A stretch of DNA of 48,054 bases from Paenibacillus sp. VTT E-133291 (GTDB lineage: Bacteria; Bacillota; Bacilli; Paenibacillales; Paenibacillaceae), in contig NZ_NFVA01000054.1 in assembly GCF_002264395.1 (NCBI RefSeq), forward strand, positions 1 through 48,054, read 5' to 3'. Below, piece by piece: positions 32,955-42,286 of the stretch; within the stretch, counting starts at the first letter, position 1; each line of letters opens with the position of its first letter. The notes beneath the pieces were generated by a model. The model was not told the DNA's origin, searched no databases, and was given only the letters and a program-made list of their open reading frames with translations. The translations under genes were made by a program, and so were the position numbers.

Positions 32955-33428
32955 ATGACCAAATTAGACGGTAATGAACGCTGGAAAACGAAAATGATCA
33001 TGACTGAGCATGTTGAGAAGTACGAGGAACAGCAGCGTGAGAACCCAGATAAAATGATAACTACGGAGGAACGCACGATGGTTCGAGACCTCATTTTGCT
33101 TCCCTACATAGATACGATGGTCGGCAAGAGCCTGAAGGAACTCGAACACTCCAGCAGCATTCTTAAACGCACCTTCTTGATGGCTGGCGAATCCATACAG
33201 CGCCGGATCATGCAGGATACATATCGACTGCAGAAAGAACTGAAGCTGCGGAATATCAAAATGCTGGCGGATGAGCAAGATGAATTTATCACGTATTACA
33301 AAATCTTTTGTCGAGGATATCAGGAACGCTTTGGATTAACTCGAGATGTTATGCGTACACAGATAAGTTTAAGGTTGACTAAATATACAGCTGAACTCGG
33401 AGTAATATTAAAAGACCACCTGAAATAA
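32955..33428 (+). CDS. Conserved plasmid/phage-type protein of unknown function
   Basis: A 157-aa, mostly helical, charged protein (MTKLDGNERWKTKMIMTEHV; LPYIDTMVGKSLKELEHSS; GYQERFGLTRDVMRTQISLR). The pattern of a variable N-terminus and a conserved YxRxxCRGYxxRFGL core seems familiar from Bacillales plasmids and phages, but no function is known to me. AGGAGGGG precedes the ATG. It is third in the WYL/winged-helix operon and followed by an imperfect terminator. Confidence 0.65.
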   Translation: MTKLDGNERWKTKMIMTEHVEKYEEQQRENPDKMITTEERTMVRDLILLPYIDTMVGKSLKELEHSSSILKRTFLMAGESIQRRIMQDTYRLQKELKLRNIKMLADEQDEFITYYKIFCRGYQERFGLTRDVMRTQISLRLTKYTAELGVILKDHLK

Positions 33429-33431
33429 CGA

Positions 33432-33467
33432 AATCCGGTCAACCATAATTGGTCGGCGGGATTTTTT
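33432..33467 (+). terminator. Imperfect intrinsic terminator
   Basis: AAATCCGGTCAACC and GGTCGGCGGGATTT can pair with two mismatches around ATAATT, followed by TTTTTT. It ends the three-gene operon on the plus strand. Nothing further is seen up to 33701. Confidence 0.55.
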
Positions 33468-33701
33468 GCATATTGTTACTAGGGTCTTGAAGAAGTTGTA
33501 ATATTGATAGCATGATCTTCACTTGGAAATCCAGCGTTGTCAATGACGCGTACGATACAAAAAACGATTAGTACTTGTTCATAGACTACGCAAAACATAT
33601 TTTGCGATCATCAAGAAACCAGGAGCGGCCACTGACAAATAAGCGTACAAAATGAGTTGTTCTGTGTGTATCTTGTGGTAATTAAGTTGATCAAATTATT
33701 T

Positions 33702-33935
33702 CTACTCTCGCATTCTCGGCATAAGATAAAAATAAGCTTCATAAACTTTCTCAATCTCCAAGAGCAGAATAACCTCAGGTACATGAATTACTTTTGCTTG
33801 GCTTATAAGCATCCATACCTCAACCGATACTCTTGCTGACAAGTCAATTGTATTTTTAGGTTTACCATACTCCGGACCTTCTTTAACCAGCAATACATCT
33901 TTCCACTCTTCAACAGTCCTTATACTCAGTTCCAT
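33702..33935 (-). CDS. Small protein of unknown function
   Basis: A 77-aa frame starting MELSIRTVEEWKDVLLVKEG, with GAAGGGAG about nine bases before the ATG. It has two likely helices and no recognised family. A short degenerate frame upstream (33940-34060, minus) reads DSFEIRRLLDSGVSIVEISK, a helix-turn-helix-like remnant without a start. The region after the recombinase gene seems to be a scrap area. Confidence 0.45.
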   Translation of the reverse strand: MELSIRTVEEWKDVLLVKEGPEYGKPKNTIDLSARVSVEVWMLISQAKVIHVPEVILLLEIEKVYEAYFYLMPRMRE

Positions 33936-34069
33936 ATACCTACGCTCCCTTCACTATAGCGATAGTCTTTGTTTAGCTGTTTGCTAATTTCAACAATTGA
34001 AACCCCACTATCCAAAAGTCGTCGGATCTCAAATGAGTCGTAACCATTCTGGTGCTCCCCTACTTCACT

Positions 34070-34918
34070 TTATTGACTTATATTTAAAGCTAATATTTCT
34101 TGTGGCAGCTGTAACTGGTTAACCCCCATATTTGCCGCTATTCTCTCGATAGATACCCCACTCTTATATTGCATTACAGCGTAGGTATTTCTTAATTTGC
34201 GGGGCAGGATAGAGATCCCTCCCATTTTGTTGGATAAATCCTGAAATATTAAATGTATAGACTTTGGTTGAAGATGCCCTCCACCACGACCAGGGAAGAC
34301 GTACATTTCGTTTTGATTCAACAATGTCAAATACTCATCTAACGGTTCAGCATAAACACCTGTGATTTCAACTATTCGCTGAGATCCAACCCTGATGAAG
34401 ATTTGAAATCCATTTTCAATGGGAAGAATATCTGTTCTTAGTAAACATCCCCCTTCTTTCATCTGTAATCCTGTATACATGTATAAATAGGTAAGTGCTC
34501 GCATTCTTTTCGTAATGATGTCATCATCCCGTGTAGCTATCATCTCTAACAATGAAATCAACTGATTTATTTCAGGTTCAGTTAAGTATTCTCGATCACT
34601 TCTCTTTCCCTTTCTTTTTATCTTAACGCTAGGATCATAACCAGCCAAATAATTGTTCATCCATAAAAAATCAAAATATTTTTTTATGATAGAGATTTTT
34701 TTATCTATTGTTGTTACTGCTTTTTGGTCAATTTCTTGATTTTTTAAATACCCTTTGATAATTTCTTGATTTATATTAAAATACTCAGTTTTAGGATAAA
34801 CTTGCTGAAACCAACTCATAAATTTCCTGATTTCAACAAGGTACGTATACACTGTTGCCTCTGTCAAATCGGATTTAATAAGATATTTCTCAAACTCTTC
34901 CTGCTTGTATATACTCAT
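34070..34918 (-). CDS. Tyrosine recombinase-like protein with degraded active site
   Basis: A 282-aa protein with the core-binding domain (YTYLVEIRKFMSWFQQVYPK) and catalytic domain fold (REYLTEPEINQLISLLEM). The first catalytic Arg lies in TGLR in relatives but reads TGLQMKEGG here. The HxLR box reads PRKLRNTYAV, so its His is Arg. No nucleophilic Tyr is clear in the final segment, which ends IAANMGVNQLQLPQEI. It is therefore probably inactive as a recombinase, yet the frame is fully open. It could still bind DNA. AGGAGG-like bases are weak before the ATG. Confidence 0.65.
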   Translation of the reverse strand: MSIYKQEEFEKYLIKSDLTEATVYTYLVEIRKFMSWFQQVYPKTEYFNINQEIIKGYLKNQEIDQKAVTTIDKKISIIKKYFDFLWMNNYLAGYDPSVKIKRKGKRSDREYLTEPEINQLISLLEMIATRDDDIITKRMRALTYLYMYTGLQMKEGGCLLRTDILPIENGFQIFIRVGSQRIVEITGVYAEPLDEYLTLLNQNEMYVFPGRGGGHLQPKSIHLIFQDLSNKMGGISILPRKLRNTYAVMQYKSGVSIERIAANMGVNQLQLPQEILALNISQ

Positions 34919-35114
34919 AGTTCAGCCTCCCCTCACATGCTTATTGTACCTCACAAAAGTTTAAGAATATATTCCATATAAAATATTCCACTTGCTATAT
35001 TTGCAGCATAACCAACGGTTCGAAAGGTTTAATTTCCAGTTTCAATAGAACTGAGTTATGTAAAATAAAGGGCAAAGATAATTCGGAGAAATTGTCCTTA
35101 ACAGTAAAATACAC

Positions 35115-35160
35115 AAAAAGCAGAAAGGCTATATTCATAACTTGGCCTCATCTGCTTGAG
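35115..35160 (-). terminator. Intrinsic terminator after the 35.2-kb unknown gene
   Basis: On the minus strand AAGCAGA...GGC pairs with GCC...TCTGCTT around an AT-rich loop, followed by TTTTTGTG. The remaining gap 34919-35114 shows nothing recognisable. Confidence 0.6.
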
Positions 35161-35186
35161 TTTTTCCCTATTTCTTCTAGATAATA

Positions 35187-35840
35187 TCAAACTAATATGT
35201 TTTTGAAAATACTAGCAGCATTCCATTTCACTTTATCTCTTGTAATGTTATTTTCCATGGCTCTCTTAAAAAAAACATGAATTACAAAATCCTGAATTGC
35301 TTTTGTTCCCACATTTCCCGTAAGCACATGGATTATATCATTTTCCTCGACTTGGTTCAGCTTGCATTTAGCTGCATACTGTTGCCACTCAATATCACTC
35401 AGTGAGAATACAGCTTGTATCTCTGATGCTCCCAAGCGCAAATGGTTATTCTGGAGCAATAGAGCCACTCTAATCATGGCTTCTCCAGCATAATATCCGT
35501 TTTCATTCATGTGATCCAGCTGTCTGCCTAAGGATTCATACTCTTTTGTGAGATATGTTGGAGCATCTAGTATTAATCGTTCACGCTCTATCCATCTTAA
35601 ACACAATGTTAATTCATCAATCAATTCTGTAAGTGTAGAACAATACATTTTTATAATTATCAAAGCTTGTATCCACATTTTCTTTTGCCTTCTTCTATTC
35701 TCTAACTCATTTTGTTGACAAGTATCTTTTTGTGATGTTTGTCTAATACAAAATGAAAGCATTATTTTTCGAAGATTTTCTATTTTTACCAGTCGGCTAT
35801 CAGTTGTACTCAGAATTATATTAGTATTCTTCGTGATCAT
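35187..35840 (-). CDS. Protein of unknown function
   Basis: A start at 35840 (MITKNTNIILSTTDSR) is chosen because AGGGTG lies about ten bases upstream; a longer frame to 35888 lacks a ribosome site. The 217-aa product is largely helical (CSTLTELIDELTLCLRWIER; VHVLTG-like stretch near the end) with no recognised domain. It runs divergently from the topoisomerase gene with a short gap. Confidence 0.55.
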   Translation of the reverse strand: MITKNTNIILSTTDSRLVKIENLRKIMLSFCIRQTSQKDTCQQNELENRRRQKKMWIQALIIIKMYCSTLTELIDELTLCLRWIERERLILDAPTYLTKEYESLGRQLDHMNENGYYAGEAMIRVALLLQNNHLRLGASEIQAVFSLSDIEWQQYAAKCKLNQVEENDIIHVLTGNVGTKAIQDFVIHVFFKRAMENNITRDKVKWNAASIFKNILV

Positions 35841-35989
35841 TTTTATCGACACCCTATTCTTTAGTATTGTTGCCTGTATGTAAATCATACTATAAACATT
35901 TTTATTGTAAACGTTTATGTACAGTAAATTATATGTTTGTTACTATATTCGTAGGAAATGACTCCCTAAAGAATATAGGAGGCTTTAAA

Positions 35990-38125
35990 ATGACTATTCT
36001 AATAATTGCCGAGAAACCAGATATGGGAAGAAAGATTGCTGAAGCATTAGGTGGCTTAACAAAAAAATCGGGTTATTTCGAAAGCAACCAATATATCGTA
36101 ACTTATGCTGTTGGGCACCTTTTAGGCTTAGCTGAGCCTGACCATTATGATGATCGTTATAAACGATGGAACCTTGAAGATCTGCCGATTGTGCCTGATA
36201 AATTTCAGTTAATTCCTTCCACAAAAACAAAAGATCAACTTAAACTTATACATACATTGTCCAAGCAATGCTCTTCTATTGTTAATGCTTGTGATGCTGG
36301 TCGCGAAGGCGAATTGATTGCTGGATATATCCTCCAGTACCTTAATATTAAGAAACCGGTTCAAAGATTATGGATTTCTTCGCTTACTCCAGAAGCTATT
36401 CGTGAGGGTTTTAAAAATTTGAAGAATGGAGAAGAATACTATCCTTTGTTGACTGCCGCACGCTGCCGAAGCGAGGCAGACTGGTTAATTGGAATGAACG
36501 CAACACGTGCCTTTACAACTAAATTTGGCGGTCCAGGAAATGTATTATCTGTTGGTCGGGTTCAAACTCCAGTTCTGGCAATGATCTGTGATAGACAAGA
36601 TGAATTGGAACGCTTTAAACCTCAAACATCATACACAGTTGAGGCCAACTTTCAACAAGAAAATACTTCTTATACTGGATTATGGCATACAGAGGAAGAC
36701 GTAGTCGATCGTACAATAGCAGATAGAGTTTCTAATAAGGTTAAGGGTAAAGTTGGCAGGATAGAGTCTTACGAAGTAAAAGACGGAGCAGAGAAACCTC
36801 CTCTACTATATGATTTAGGAGATCTCCAGTCAGACGCAAACAGGATGTTTGGTTTTTCGGCTAAAAAGACTCTACAAATCGCACAATCCCTATATGAGGA
36901 TCACGAGATAATTCATTATCCTAGAACATCATCAAACTTTGTTGCAGCTGACAACATACCAGTTATGCACAAGGTTTTTAATCTACTTAGATCATTAGAT
37001 AAATACCAGACTCTTATATTTGCTGGAGATACAAATTTAGTTTCTTCCAGTAATAAAAACATTTGTAGACCAGAGAAAGTTGAAGACCACCATGCTATTT
37101 TTCCGACACAAAAATTACCAGGCAATTTAAACATAGATGAAGAAAAACTTTATGACTTGATCGTACGTCGTTTTATAGTACATTTTTATCCTAGCGCGAA
37201 CTACAGGCATCATCGAATCAACACTGTAATTGAGAACGAACAATTTAAGACTTCCATTCGAGAAACCATGGATGAAGGTTGGAAAGTGGTCTATAAGACA
37301 TTAAAAAATGAAAATAAAAATAAAGATACTGAGAATACAGAAAACAGTGAGGAAATGAATGAAATATCGAACTTCAATTTCGACCCTGAACAAATGTCTT
37401 TCTGCATTAGTTCTAATACTAAAGAACGTGTAACCAAGGCTCCACCAGCGTACACTGAAGGCACACTCATCAAAGCAATGAAACATGTTGGACGTAAAAT
37501 ATCAGACACTCAGTTAAAAGAGGGAATGACTGATCTACAGCTAGGTACTCCAGCTACTAGAGATTCTGTAATTGAAAAATTAAAGGATCAGAGTTATATC
37601 GAGCTGAAGGGAAGAAAAATATCTCCCACCTCAAAAGGTAGAGAATTAGTATCAAAATTACGAGAATTAGAATTAGCAGTTTTAACAAGTGCTGAAATGA
37701 CAGCAATGTGGGAAAAGAGGCTGAACGAGATTGCAAAAGGTCAAGCAGCCCATGATAAGTTCATGCATAATGTTATACAGTTCACTAATAAAATTGTACA
37801 GAAAATAAAGGATCAACAAACAGATGTTGCGAATCGAATTCAGAATGATTTTGGTGATTGCCCCATTTGTAAAGCTGGTAAAATTATAGAGGGTACAAGA
37901 GGGTTTGGTTGCTCTCGTTACAATGAAGGTTGTAAATTTACGATATGGAAAGTTCAGTATGGAAAAACGATTTCACATAAACATGTTAATGATTTGATTA
38001 GTAAAGGAAAAACGGAAACTATAAAATTCAAAAATAAATCTAAGGTTGAATATAAAGCAAAACTTATACTAATGAATGCTGAAATTAAACTCGAATTTGT
38101 AAACAGCAGGAAATTAAAGAAGTAA
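35990..38125 (+). CDS. topB: DNA topoisomerase III
   Basis: The start is ATG at 35990 (MTILIIAEKPDMGRKIAEAL), seven bases after AGGAGG. Domains in order: TOPRIM with IIAEKP and CDAGREGELIAGY near residues 95-108; SVGRVQTPVLAMI near residue 185; the active-site Tyr in HYPRTSSNF near residue 310; and a C-terminal zinc-like patch CPICKAGK...GCSRYNEGCKF near residue 625. 711 aa fits TopB. Type IA enzymes of this kind decatenate single strands and are common on large conjugative plasmids, where they help replication and transfer. Confidence 0.93.
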   Translation: MTILIIAEKPDMGRKIAEALGGLTKKSGYFESNQYIVTYAVGHLLGLAEPDHYDDRYKRWNLEDLPIVPDKFQLIPSTKTKDQLKLIHTLSKQCSSIVNACDAGREGELIAGYILQYLNIKKPVQRLWISSLTPEAIREGFKNLKNGEEYYPLLTAARCRSEADWLIGMNATRAFTTKFGGPGNVLSVGRVQTPVLAMICDRQDELERFKPQTSYTVEANFQQENTSYTGLWHTEEDVVDRTIADRVSNKVKGKVGRIESYEVKDGAEKPPLLYDLGDLQSDANRMFGFSAKKTLQIAQSLYEDHEIIHYPRTSSNFVAADNIPVMHKVFNLLRSLDKYQTLIFAGDTNLVSSSNKNICRPEKVEDHHAIFPTQKLPGNLNIDEEKLYDLIVRRFIVHFYPSANYRHHRINTVIENEQFKTSIRETMDEGWKVVYKTLKNENKNKDTENTENSEEMNEISNFNFDPEQMSFCISSNTKERVTKAPPAYTEGTLIKAMKHVGRKISDTQLKEGMTDLQLGTPATRDSVIEKLKDQSYIELKGRKISPTSKGRELVSKLRELELAVLTSAEMTAMWEKRLNEIAKGQAAHDKFMHNVIQFTNKIVQKIKDQQTDVANRIQNDFGDCPICKAGKIIEGTRGFGCSRYNEGCKFTIWKVQYGKTISHKHVNDLISKGKTETIKFKNKSKVEYKAKLILMNAEIKLEFVNSRKLKK

Positions 38126-38142
38126 ATCTATCTCTGAAAGTA

Positions 38143-38271
38143 GAAAATAAAGTAGTAGACTGATGCTGGAACTGCGCTTAAAGCCGTAACTCATCCTAAA
38201 GCACCGGCACAAGATCTACCCTGCTCCAGCTAAGCACGTATACTGACGATCCTACCTACTACTTTATTTTC
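38143..38271. repeat. 129-base structured block with 16-bp perfect inverted ends
   Basis: GAAAATAAAGTAGTAG (38143-38158) is exactly complementary to CTACTACTTTATTTTC (38256-38271). The 97 bases between contain an inner pair CTGGA / TCCAG and other short pairings, so a multi-branched fold is likely. It lies just after topB. It could be a structured RNA, a miniature element or the topB terminator. The rest of the gap to 38442 has a small GATCGTGCGATCGTGCGATC repeat near 38349. Confidence 0.6.
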
Positions 38272-38442
38272 AGACTAAAAATTCTGACACCAATCCATTT
38301 TATAAATCCTCGCCAGTCTTTCACATTTCAAACAAAACGTATGCCAAGATCGTGCGATCGTGCGATCTTTCGATCTATCAAACTTTCGTAACCTTATTAT
38401 CCAAACGATCCTCTTCCATGAATTCGCTCCTGCAGTTGTGCT

Positions 38443-38826
38443 TTAAGATTCAGTTTTCTTTCTAGTGAATGATTTTATGAATTTCTGAAAATTGTTATCA
38501 GGCCTACTTACTTTTGAAATTTGTCCATTTTGAAGTTCCTTTTCGTAATGTTCACAACGCTCCTTAAAGAAACTATCCATGGATTTAAGTTCATCCAAGG
38601 AAATAGAACGAGTTATTCTCATTTTACTTTCAAAAATATAAGTCGGTTCATAAGGAACTTTGTAGAAATCAGGTTGCCCTTCTGGTTCAACTTCAAGAAA
38701 AATTAATTCTAGTGGATTCTCAAATTTTGGAAAACCGCAAATGGTATTTGGAGAATCCATTACGCAGTGCCCATTGACAGTTCCTCCGATACTTACAGAA
38801 GTATTATTGTTGTTAATTATTTTCAT
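38443..38826 (-). CDS. Protein of unknown function
   Basis: The frame opens at GTG 38862, but ATG 38826 (MKIINNNNTSVSIGGTVNG) gives a natural N-terminus; TTG 38853 has the better ribosome site (GGAGAG). The 127-aa product has an aromatic-rich middle (FLEVEPEGQPDFYKVPYEPT) and a charged helical C-terminus (ELKSMDSFFKERCEHYEKEL). No family is recognised. Confidence 0.5.
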   Translation of the reverse strand: MKIINNNNTSVSIGGTVNGHCVMDSPNTICGFPKFENPLELIFLEVEPEGQPDFYKVPYEPTYIFESKMRITRSISLDELKSMDSFFKERCEHYEKELQNGQISKVSRPDNNFQKFIKSFTRKKTES

Positions 38827-38879
38827 ATCCTTACCTACAGCTTTTATAAACAATATAATCACTCTCCATTATAGATTCA

Positions 38880-39660
38880 TAACTAATTATGAATCTATAT
38901 GGATGATAAAGTGAATGCTAATATGGTTCTATTAAGTCTGGCGGTTCAGGAGCATGAGATGGAGGTTTAAGATCCTCAGGACTTTTCAACATCGTGAACG
39001 ATCGCAACGAATCGGCATTTCCGGAGGTACAACCAGGAGACGAGCTGCAACCCTCATACGGGTTGTAGCTGGTTTACCTGTTTTAAGTTATGTTAACCAT
39101 TCAAAATAAAGAAATGTGGATACCTCATAAATATCACCCTCTTTAATAATGCAAACAAATATAAATATAGATTAAATATTATTTTATAATCACAATATAA
39201 AACATCTTACATTAATAAATCCAACTTCATATCCTAATTTAAATACAATATTGTATATAACTACAATTTTAAATCTATATATACGTTTATCAATAGATTG
39301 TAATGCATTCTCTAATTAAATTCTTAATACGTTTACATTTATAAAACTATATTCATATATAAATATAATTTTACTTTTTATATAACTATACGTTGCAGAT
39401 TGTAATTATATATGTGTTGATCTTTGTGTTTTATATGTAGTTGTAAATTTACTTTTATAAATACATTTATGTATAGATTCATTTATGCATGCATGTTTAA
39501 ATTCATACATAAATGCATGATTAGTATTAATTATATATCTTAATTTAATTATTTAATTGGTGTTAGAACGAAAGGTATAATTGAAACGTAAGTTGTCTTT
39601 AGATTGACATACTATTTTAAAATCAATTAAACTTATAAATGAGGCATCATAACCACTATT
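38880..39660. other. Long AT-rich region upstream of parA, possible centromere
   Basis: About 780 bases without a gene. An inverted repeat AGCTGCAACCC / GGGTTGTAGCT lies at 39043-39070. From 39130 on the sequence is extremely AT-rich, with repeated ATAAAT, TATATA and CATTTATGCATG-type words, for example near 39420-39530. Such regions often hold the ParA partner's centromere; no clean iteron could be defined by eye. Confidence 0.5.
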
Positions 39661-39682
39661 TAATATAGGAGGTATTACGAAT

Positions 39683-40468
39683 ATGGCGGACTCATCCGCG
39701 AAGACTATTTCTGTCGGCATCACAAAAGGTGGTTCCGGAAAATCAACTGTTTCTAGCATCCTATGCCATCTGCTAAGTAAAAAATACAAGGTTCTTGCAG
39801 TGGATGCAGATGGCCAAGGAAATCTCACACAATTATTAACAGGTGTAGAGGATATATTCGAATTTACTGACAATTCGGTCTATAATGCCATCCTAGATGA
39901 AGATGCTAGTAATTACATATATCAAATTAACAAGAAGCTTCACATCCTACCAGGTGATGAAAACATCAATACACTAGGACCCTACTTTCACATAGAACTT
40001 CGTGATAGAAAGGTGCTCTATCAGCACACATTACAAAAGGCACTTGAAAAAGTTAAACATCTCTATGATTTTATAATTATAGACTGTCCTCCTGCGCGGG
40101 GAGAAATTTGTATCGTATCACTTACAGCTTCAGATTATGTACTCATACCTTTTGAGACAAGCGCGTTCTGCTTTTCTTCCTTAAAAAGCTACTTGGAAAC
40201 TGTTGAAAAAGTTCAGGACCATCTTAATTCAGATTTAAAAGTCATAGGGATTTTACGCTCTATGATAGATAGCAGACGAAAAGACAATGAATTTTATTCA
40301 AATCTTGTGGCTGAGACTTACCCGGATTACACATTTGATACTATTATTAAACGCACAGCTGCTGTCGGAAGACTTCCTTCATTTGGCTTTGATGATAATC
40401 CAGATTTGAAAGCAATTATAAAACAATATCAACCATTCTATAAGGAGTTGTTAGATAATGTCCGCTAA
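39683..40468 (+). CDS. parA: ParA-family partition ATPase
   Basis: A 261-aa ParA with deviant Walker A TKGGSGKSTVSS at residues 14-24, AVDADGQGNLTQLL after it, Walker B FIIIDCPPARGE near residue 130, and a C-terminal FDTIIKRTAAVGRLPSFG motif. No N-terminal DNA-binding domain, so it is type Ib-like. It drives plasmid segregation with a DNA-binding partner. GGAGG precedes the ATG. It overlaps the next gene by eleven bases. Confidence 0.93.
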   Translation: MADSSAKTISVGITKGGSGKSTVSSILCHLLSKKYKVLAVDADGQGNLTQLLTGVEDIFEFTDNSVYNAILDEDASNYIYQINKKLHILPGDENINTLGPYFHIELRDRKVLYQHTLQKALEKVKHLYDFIIIDCPPARGEICIVSLTASDYVLIPFETSAFCFSSLKSYLETVEKVQDHLNSDLKVIGILRSMIDSRRKDNEFYSNLVAETYPDYTFDTIIKRTAAVGRLPSFGFDDNPDLKAIIKQYQPFYKELLDNVR

Positions 40469-41159
40469 AATAAAATCTATCGAGGAAAGGATGAAAAGTA
40501 GAGTTCTTACCGGAGATAGTGCCTTGTTTCCAAAAAAAGTGAGTGAATTAGGTCAAAGCCTAGATAAAGACAATCCTAAGCCTCTTGTAGTCGATTCTGA
40601 TCCCCTAAAAGGGCAAGGAGAATCACGAGGACAAAGCCAAGATAAAGACGGCCCAAACCCTCTTGTAGACGATCCTGATTCCCTAAAAGGGCAAGAAGAA
40701 AGACAGGGGAAAGATAAAGACGGTCCTAAGCCTCCTGAAGTCGATTCTGACCCCTTAAAAGGGCAAGAAGAGGCAAAGGGTCGACAAGCAAGTGGTGAAC
40801 ATTTAAAACACTCTACAGATACCCATCCAGAATTAACAATACAAGATGAAATAGAAGCGTTAAACAACAAAATGGGCGGGGGAAACGCCCTTCAAGGAGC
40901 TGTAGATACACAAAATATGAATACTTCTAACGCAGAAATGACACAACCTGTACCTTATAAAGTTAAACACTTTAAAAAGGAAAGACTTATAGATACCCAT
41001 ACACAAAGGTCCTATTACATCGAAAACGAAATTGCGCTCATAATTGAAGAACTAGCTGGTGACGATACAGGGTTCAAATATAGATTTGTGAATGAAGCCA
41101 TTAGATTGTTAATCCATCAAGAATATCCACATTTAGTTAATCGACTAAGACCTCAATAA
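40458..41159 (+). CDS. ParA partner with tandem repeats and RHH-like C-terminus
   Basis: A 233-aa protein overlapping parA. Residues about 25-112 are a low-complexity block of three tandem units of about 28 residues, each with KDxPxPLVxDxDPLKGQ-like core. The last 65 residues (HFKKERLIDTHTQRSYYIEN, then FKYRFVNEAIRLLIHQEY) look like a ribbon-helix-helix DNA-binding domain. A small RHH partner is typical for type Ib ParA systems. The repeats may be a flexible spacer. A strong terminator follows. Confidence 0.7.
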   Translation: MSAKIKSIEERMKSRVLTGDSALFPKKVSELGQSLDKDNPKPLVVDSDPLKGQGESRGQSQDKDGPNPLVDDPDSLKGQEERQGKDKDGPKPPEVDSDPLKGQEEAKGRQASGEHLKHSTDTHPELTIQDEIEALNNKMGGGNALQGAVDTQNMNTSNAEMTQPVPYKVKHFKKERLIDTHTQRSYYIENEIALIIEELAGDDTGFKYRFVNEAIRLLIHQEYPHLVNRLRPQ

Positions 41160-41176
41160 TAAATATCCATATATTC

Positions 41177-41213
41177 AAAAAGCTACTGCAGAAAATCTGC
41201 AGTAGCTTTTTTT
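41177..41213. terminator. Bidirectional intrinsic terminator between parAB-like and lepB
   Basis: GCTACTGCAGA pairs with TCTGCAGTAGC around AAA, with A5 before and T7 after. It ends the partition operon (+) and the signal peptidase gene (-). Confidence 0.92.
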
Positions 41214-41240
41214 CGAAGTAATCAAAGGAAAACTCCAAGT

Positions 41241-41831
41241 TCAAAGAAATCTTATTTTATCAAGTGGCCAAAAAGAAATAACCGCCTTTCCGATGATCTT
41301 ACTTTTTTTGATAGCTCCAAAATCACGCGAATCGAAACTATTTGGTCTGTTATCTCCCATTACAAAGTAACTATCTGAAGGAACAGAATAAGGACCAAAA
41401 TCTTTCATTATGACACTTGTTCCATTCTGAGCATAGTACTCTCTAATTGGAAGTAGATATTTTTCTGGCAAAGGGGATCCGTCTATATAAACAACATTGC
41501 TCTTTATCTCCACCACCTGTCCAGGGAGAGCGATCACCCTTTTAACATAATCATTAACTTTACTAGCATGAAAGGTGATAATATCACCTTGCTGTGGATC
41601 TGAAAAATAATAAATCGCTTTTAAGGATAAAAACCTTTCATTGTTTATCATTGTCGATTTCATTGAATCACCGGATACAATAGTAGGTAATACAACAAAA
41701 TGTTGAATTAAAACAACAATAACTATTGCATAAATAACACTTTTTATTAGCTCCCAGCTGGAAGTAAATAATCTCATAGTGAATGAATTTTCTTTAGATG
41801 TCGAGTCATCAACGATAGTATTATTTTTCAT
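41241..41831 (-). CDS. lepB: Signal peptidase I
   Basis: A 196-aa protein. One membrane helix (LIKSVIYAIVIVVLIQHFVV) is followed by the catalytic Ser motif VSGDSMKST near residue 57, the Lys motif YVKRVIALPG near residue 100, and GDNRPNSFDSRDFG near residue 160. All catalytic residues are present. It cleaves Sec signal peptides outside the membrane. The plasmid copy may serve the many exported proteins of the pilus operon. The start follows AAGGGATGG. Confidence 0.9.
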   Translation of the reverse strand: MKNNTIVDDSTSKENSFTMRLFTSSWELIKSVIYAIVIVVLIQHFVVLPTIVSGDSMKSTMINNERFLSLKAIYYFSDPQQGDIITFHASKVNDYVKRVIALPGQVVEIKSNVVYIDGSPLPEKYLLPIREYYAQNGTSVIMKDFGPYSVPSDSYFVMGDNRPNSFDSRDFGAIKKSKIIGKAVISFWPLDKIRFL

Positions 41832-42082
41832 GTAACCATCCCTTATTTAATCAGATAATTGAACGAAGAAAATAAAGCCTATAATGTATTTGTTGGCGAT
41901 TCATTATTTTTGAGATGAAATATCCCCAGTTTTCTAATAGATATAAGTTTTACACAGCTGCGCCGCCCACCGCAGCCGGAGCTGACGTTCAGTCTAAATC
42001 TTTATTATTCGTAAACATTAACTTCCTTTTAGCCAACTTAATTGCAGCGGTTAAGGTCATGGAATTTACTGTATTTTCGTTA

Positions 42083-42286
42083 TTATTTCGAATATTTAGA
42101 CTCTAACCACAGGTATAATTTTTCTCTAACTTCTGTATCAAACCATCCCCATTGTTGAGCTAATCCTTTAATGAAAGATGGGATTTCTTCGGCAACAATT
42201 ATGATTTGTTCTTCGCTCGGTTTAACACCTCTTATATCTAAAAAACAATCGTGCAATTGATCTCTCATTCCTTGAGTTTCATTCAT
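42083..42286 (-). CDS. Small protein of unknown function
   Basis: A 67-aa acidic helical protein (MNETQGMRDQLHDCFLDIRG; FIKGLAQQWGWFDTEVREKL). GGAGGT lies eight bases before the ATG, which supports it as a real gene. It could be an anti-restriction or regulatory protein, but nothing indicates a family. Confidence 0.55.
   Translation of the reverse strand: MNETQGMRDQLHDCFLDIRGVKPSEEQIIIVAEEIPSFIKGLAQQWGWFDTEVREKLYLWLESKYSK

Noticed and set aside
38349..38374. GATCGTGCGATCGTGCGATC direct and inverted repeat as a possible CRISPR or iteron array
   Set aside because: Only two to three very short units; no spacer structure. No CRISPR array is seen anywhere in the window.
41915..42106. A 63-codon plus-strand frame between lepB and the small gene
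   Set aside because: No ribosome site and no protein-like pattern; overlaps the 3' end of a better supported minus-strand gene.
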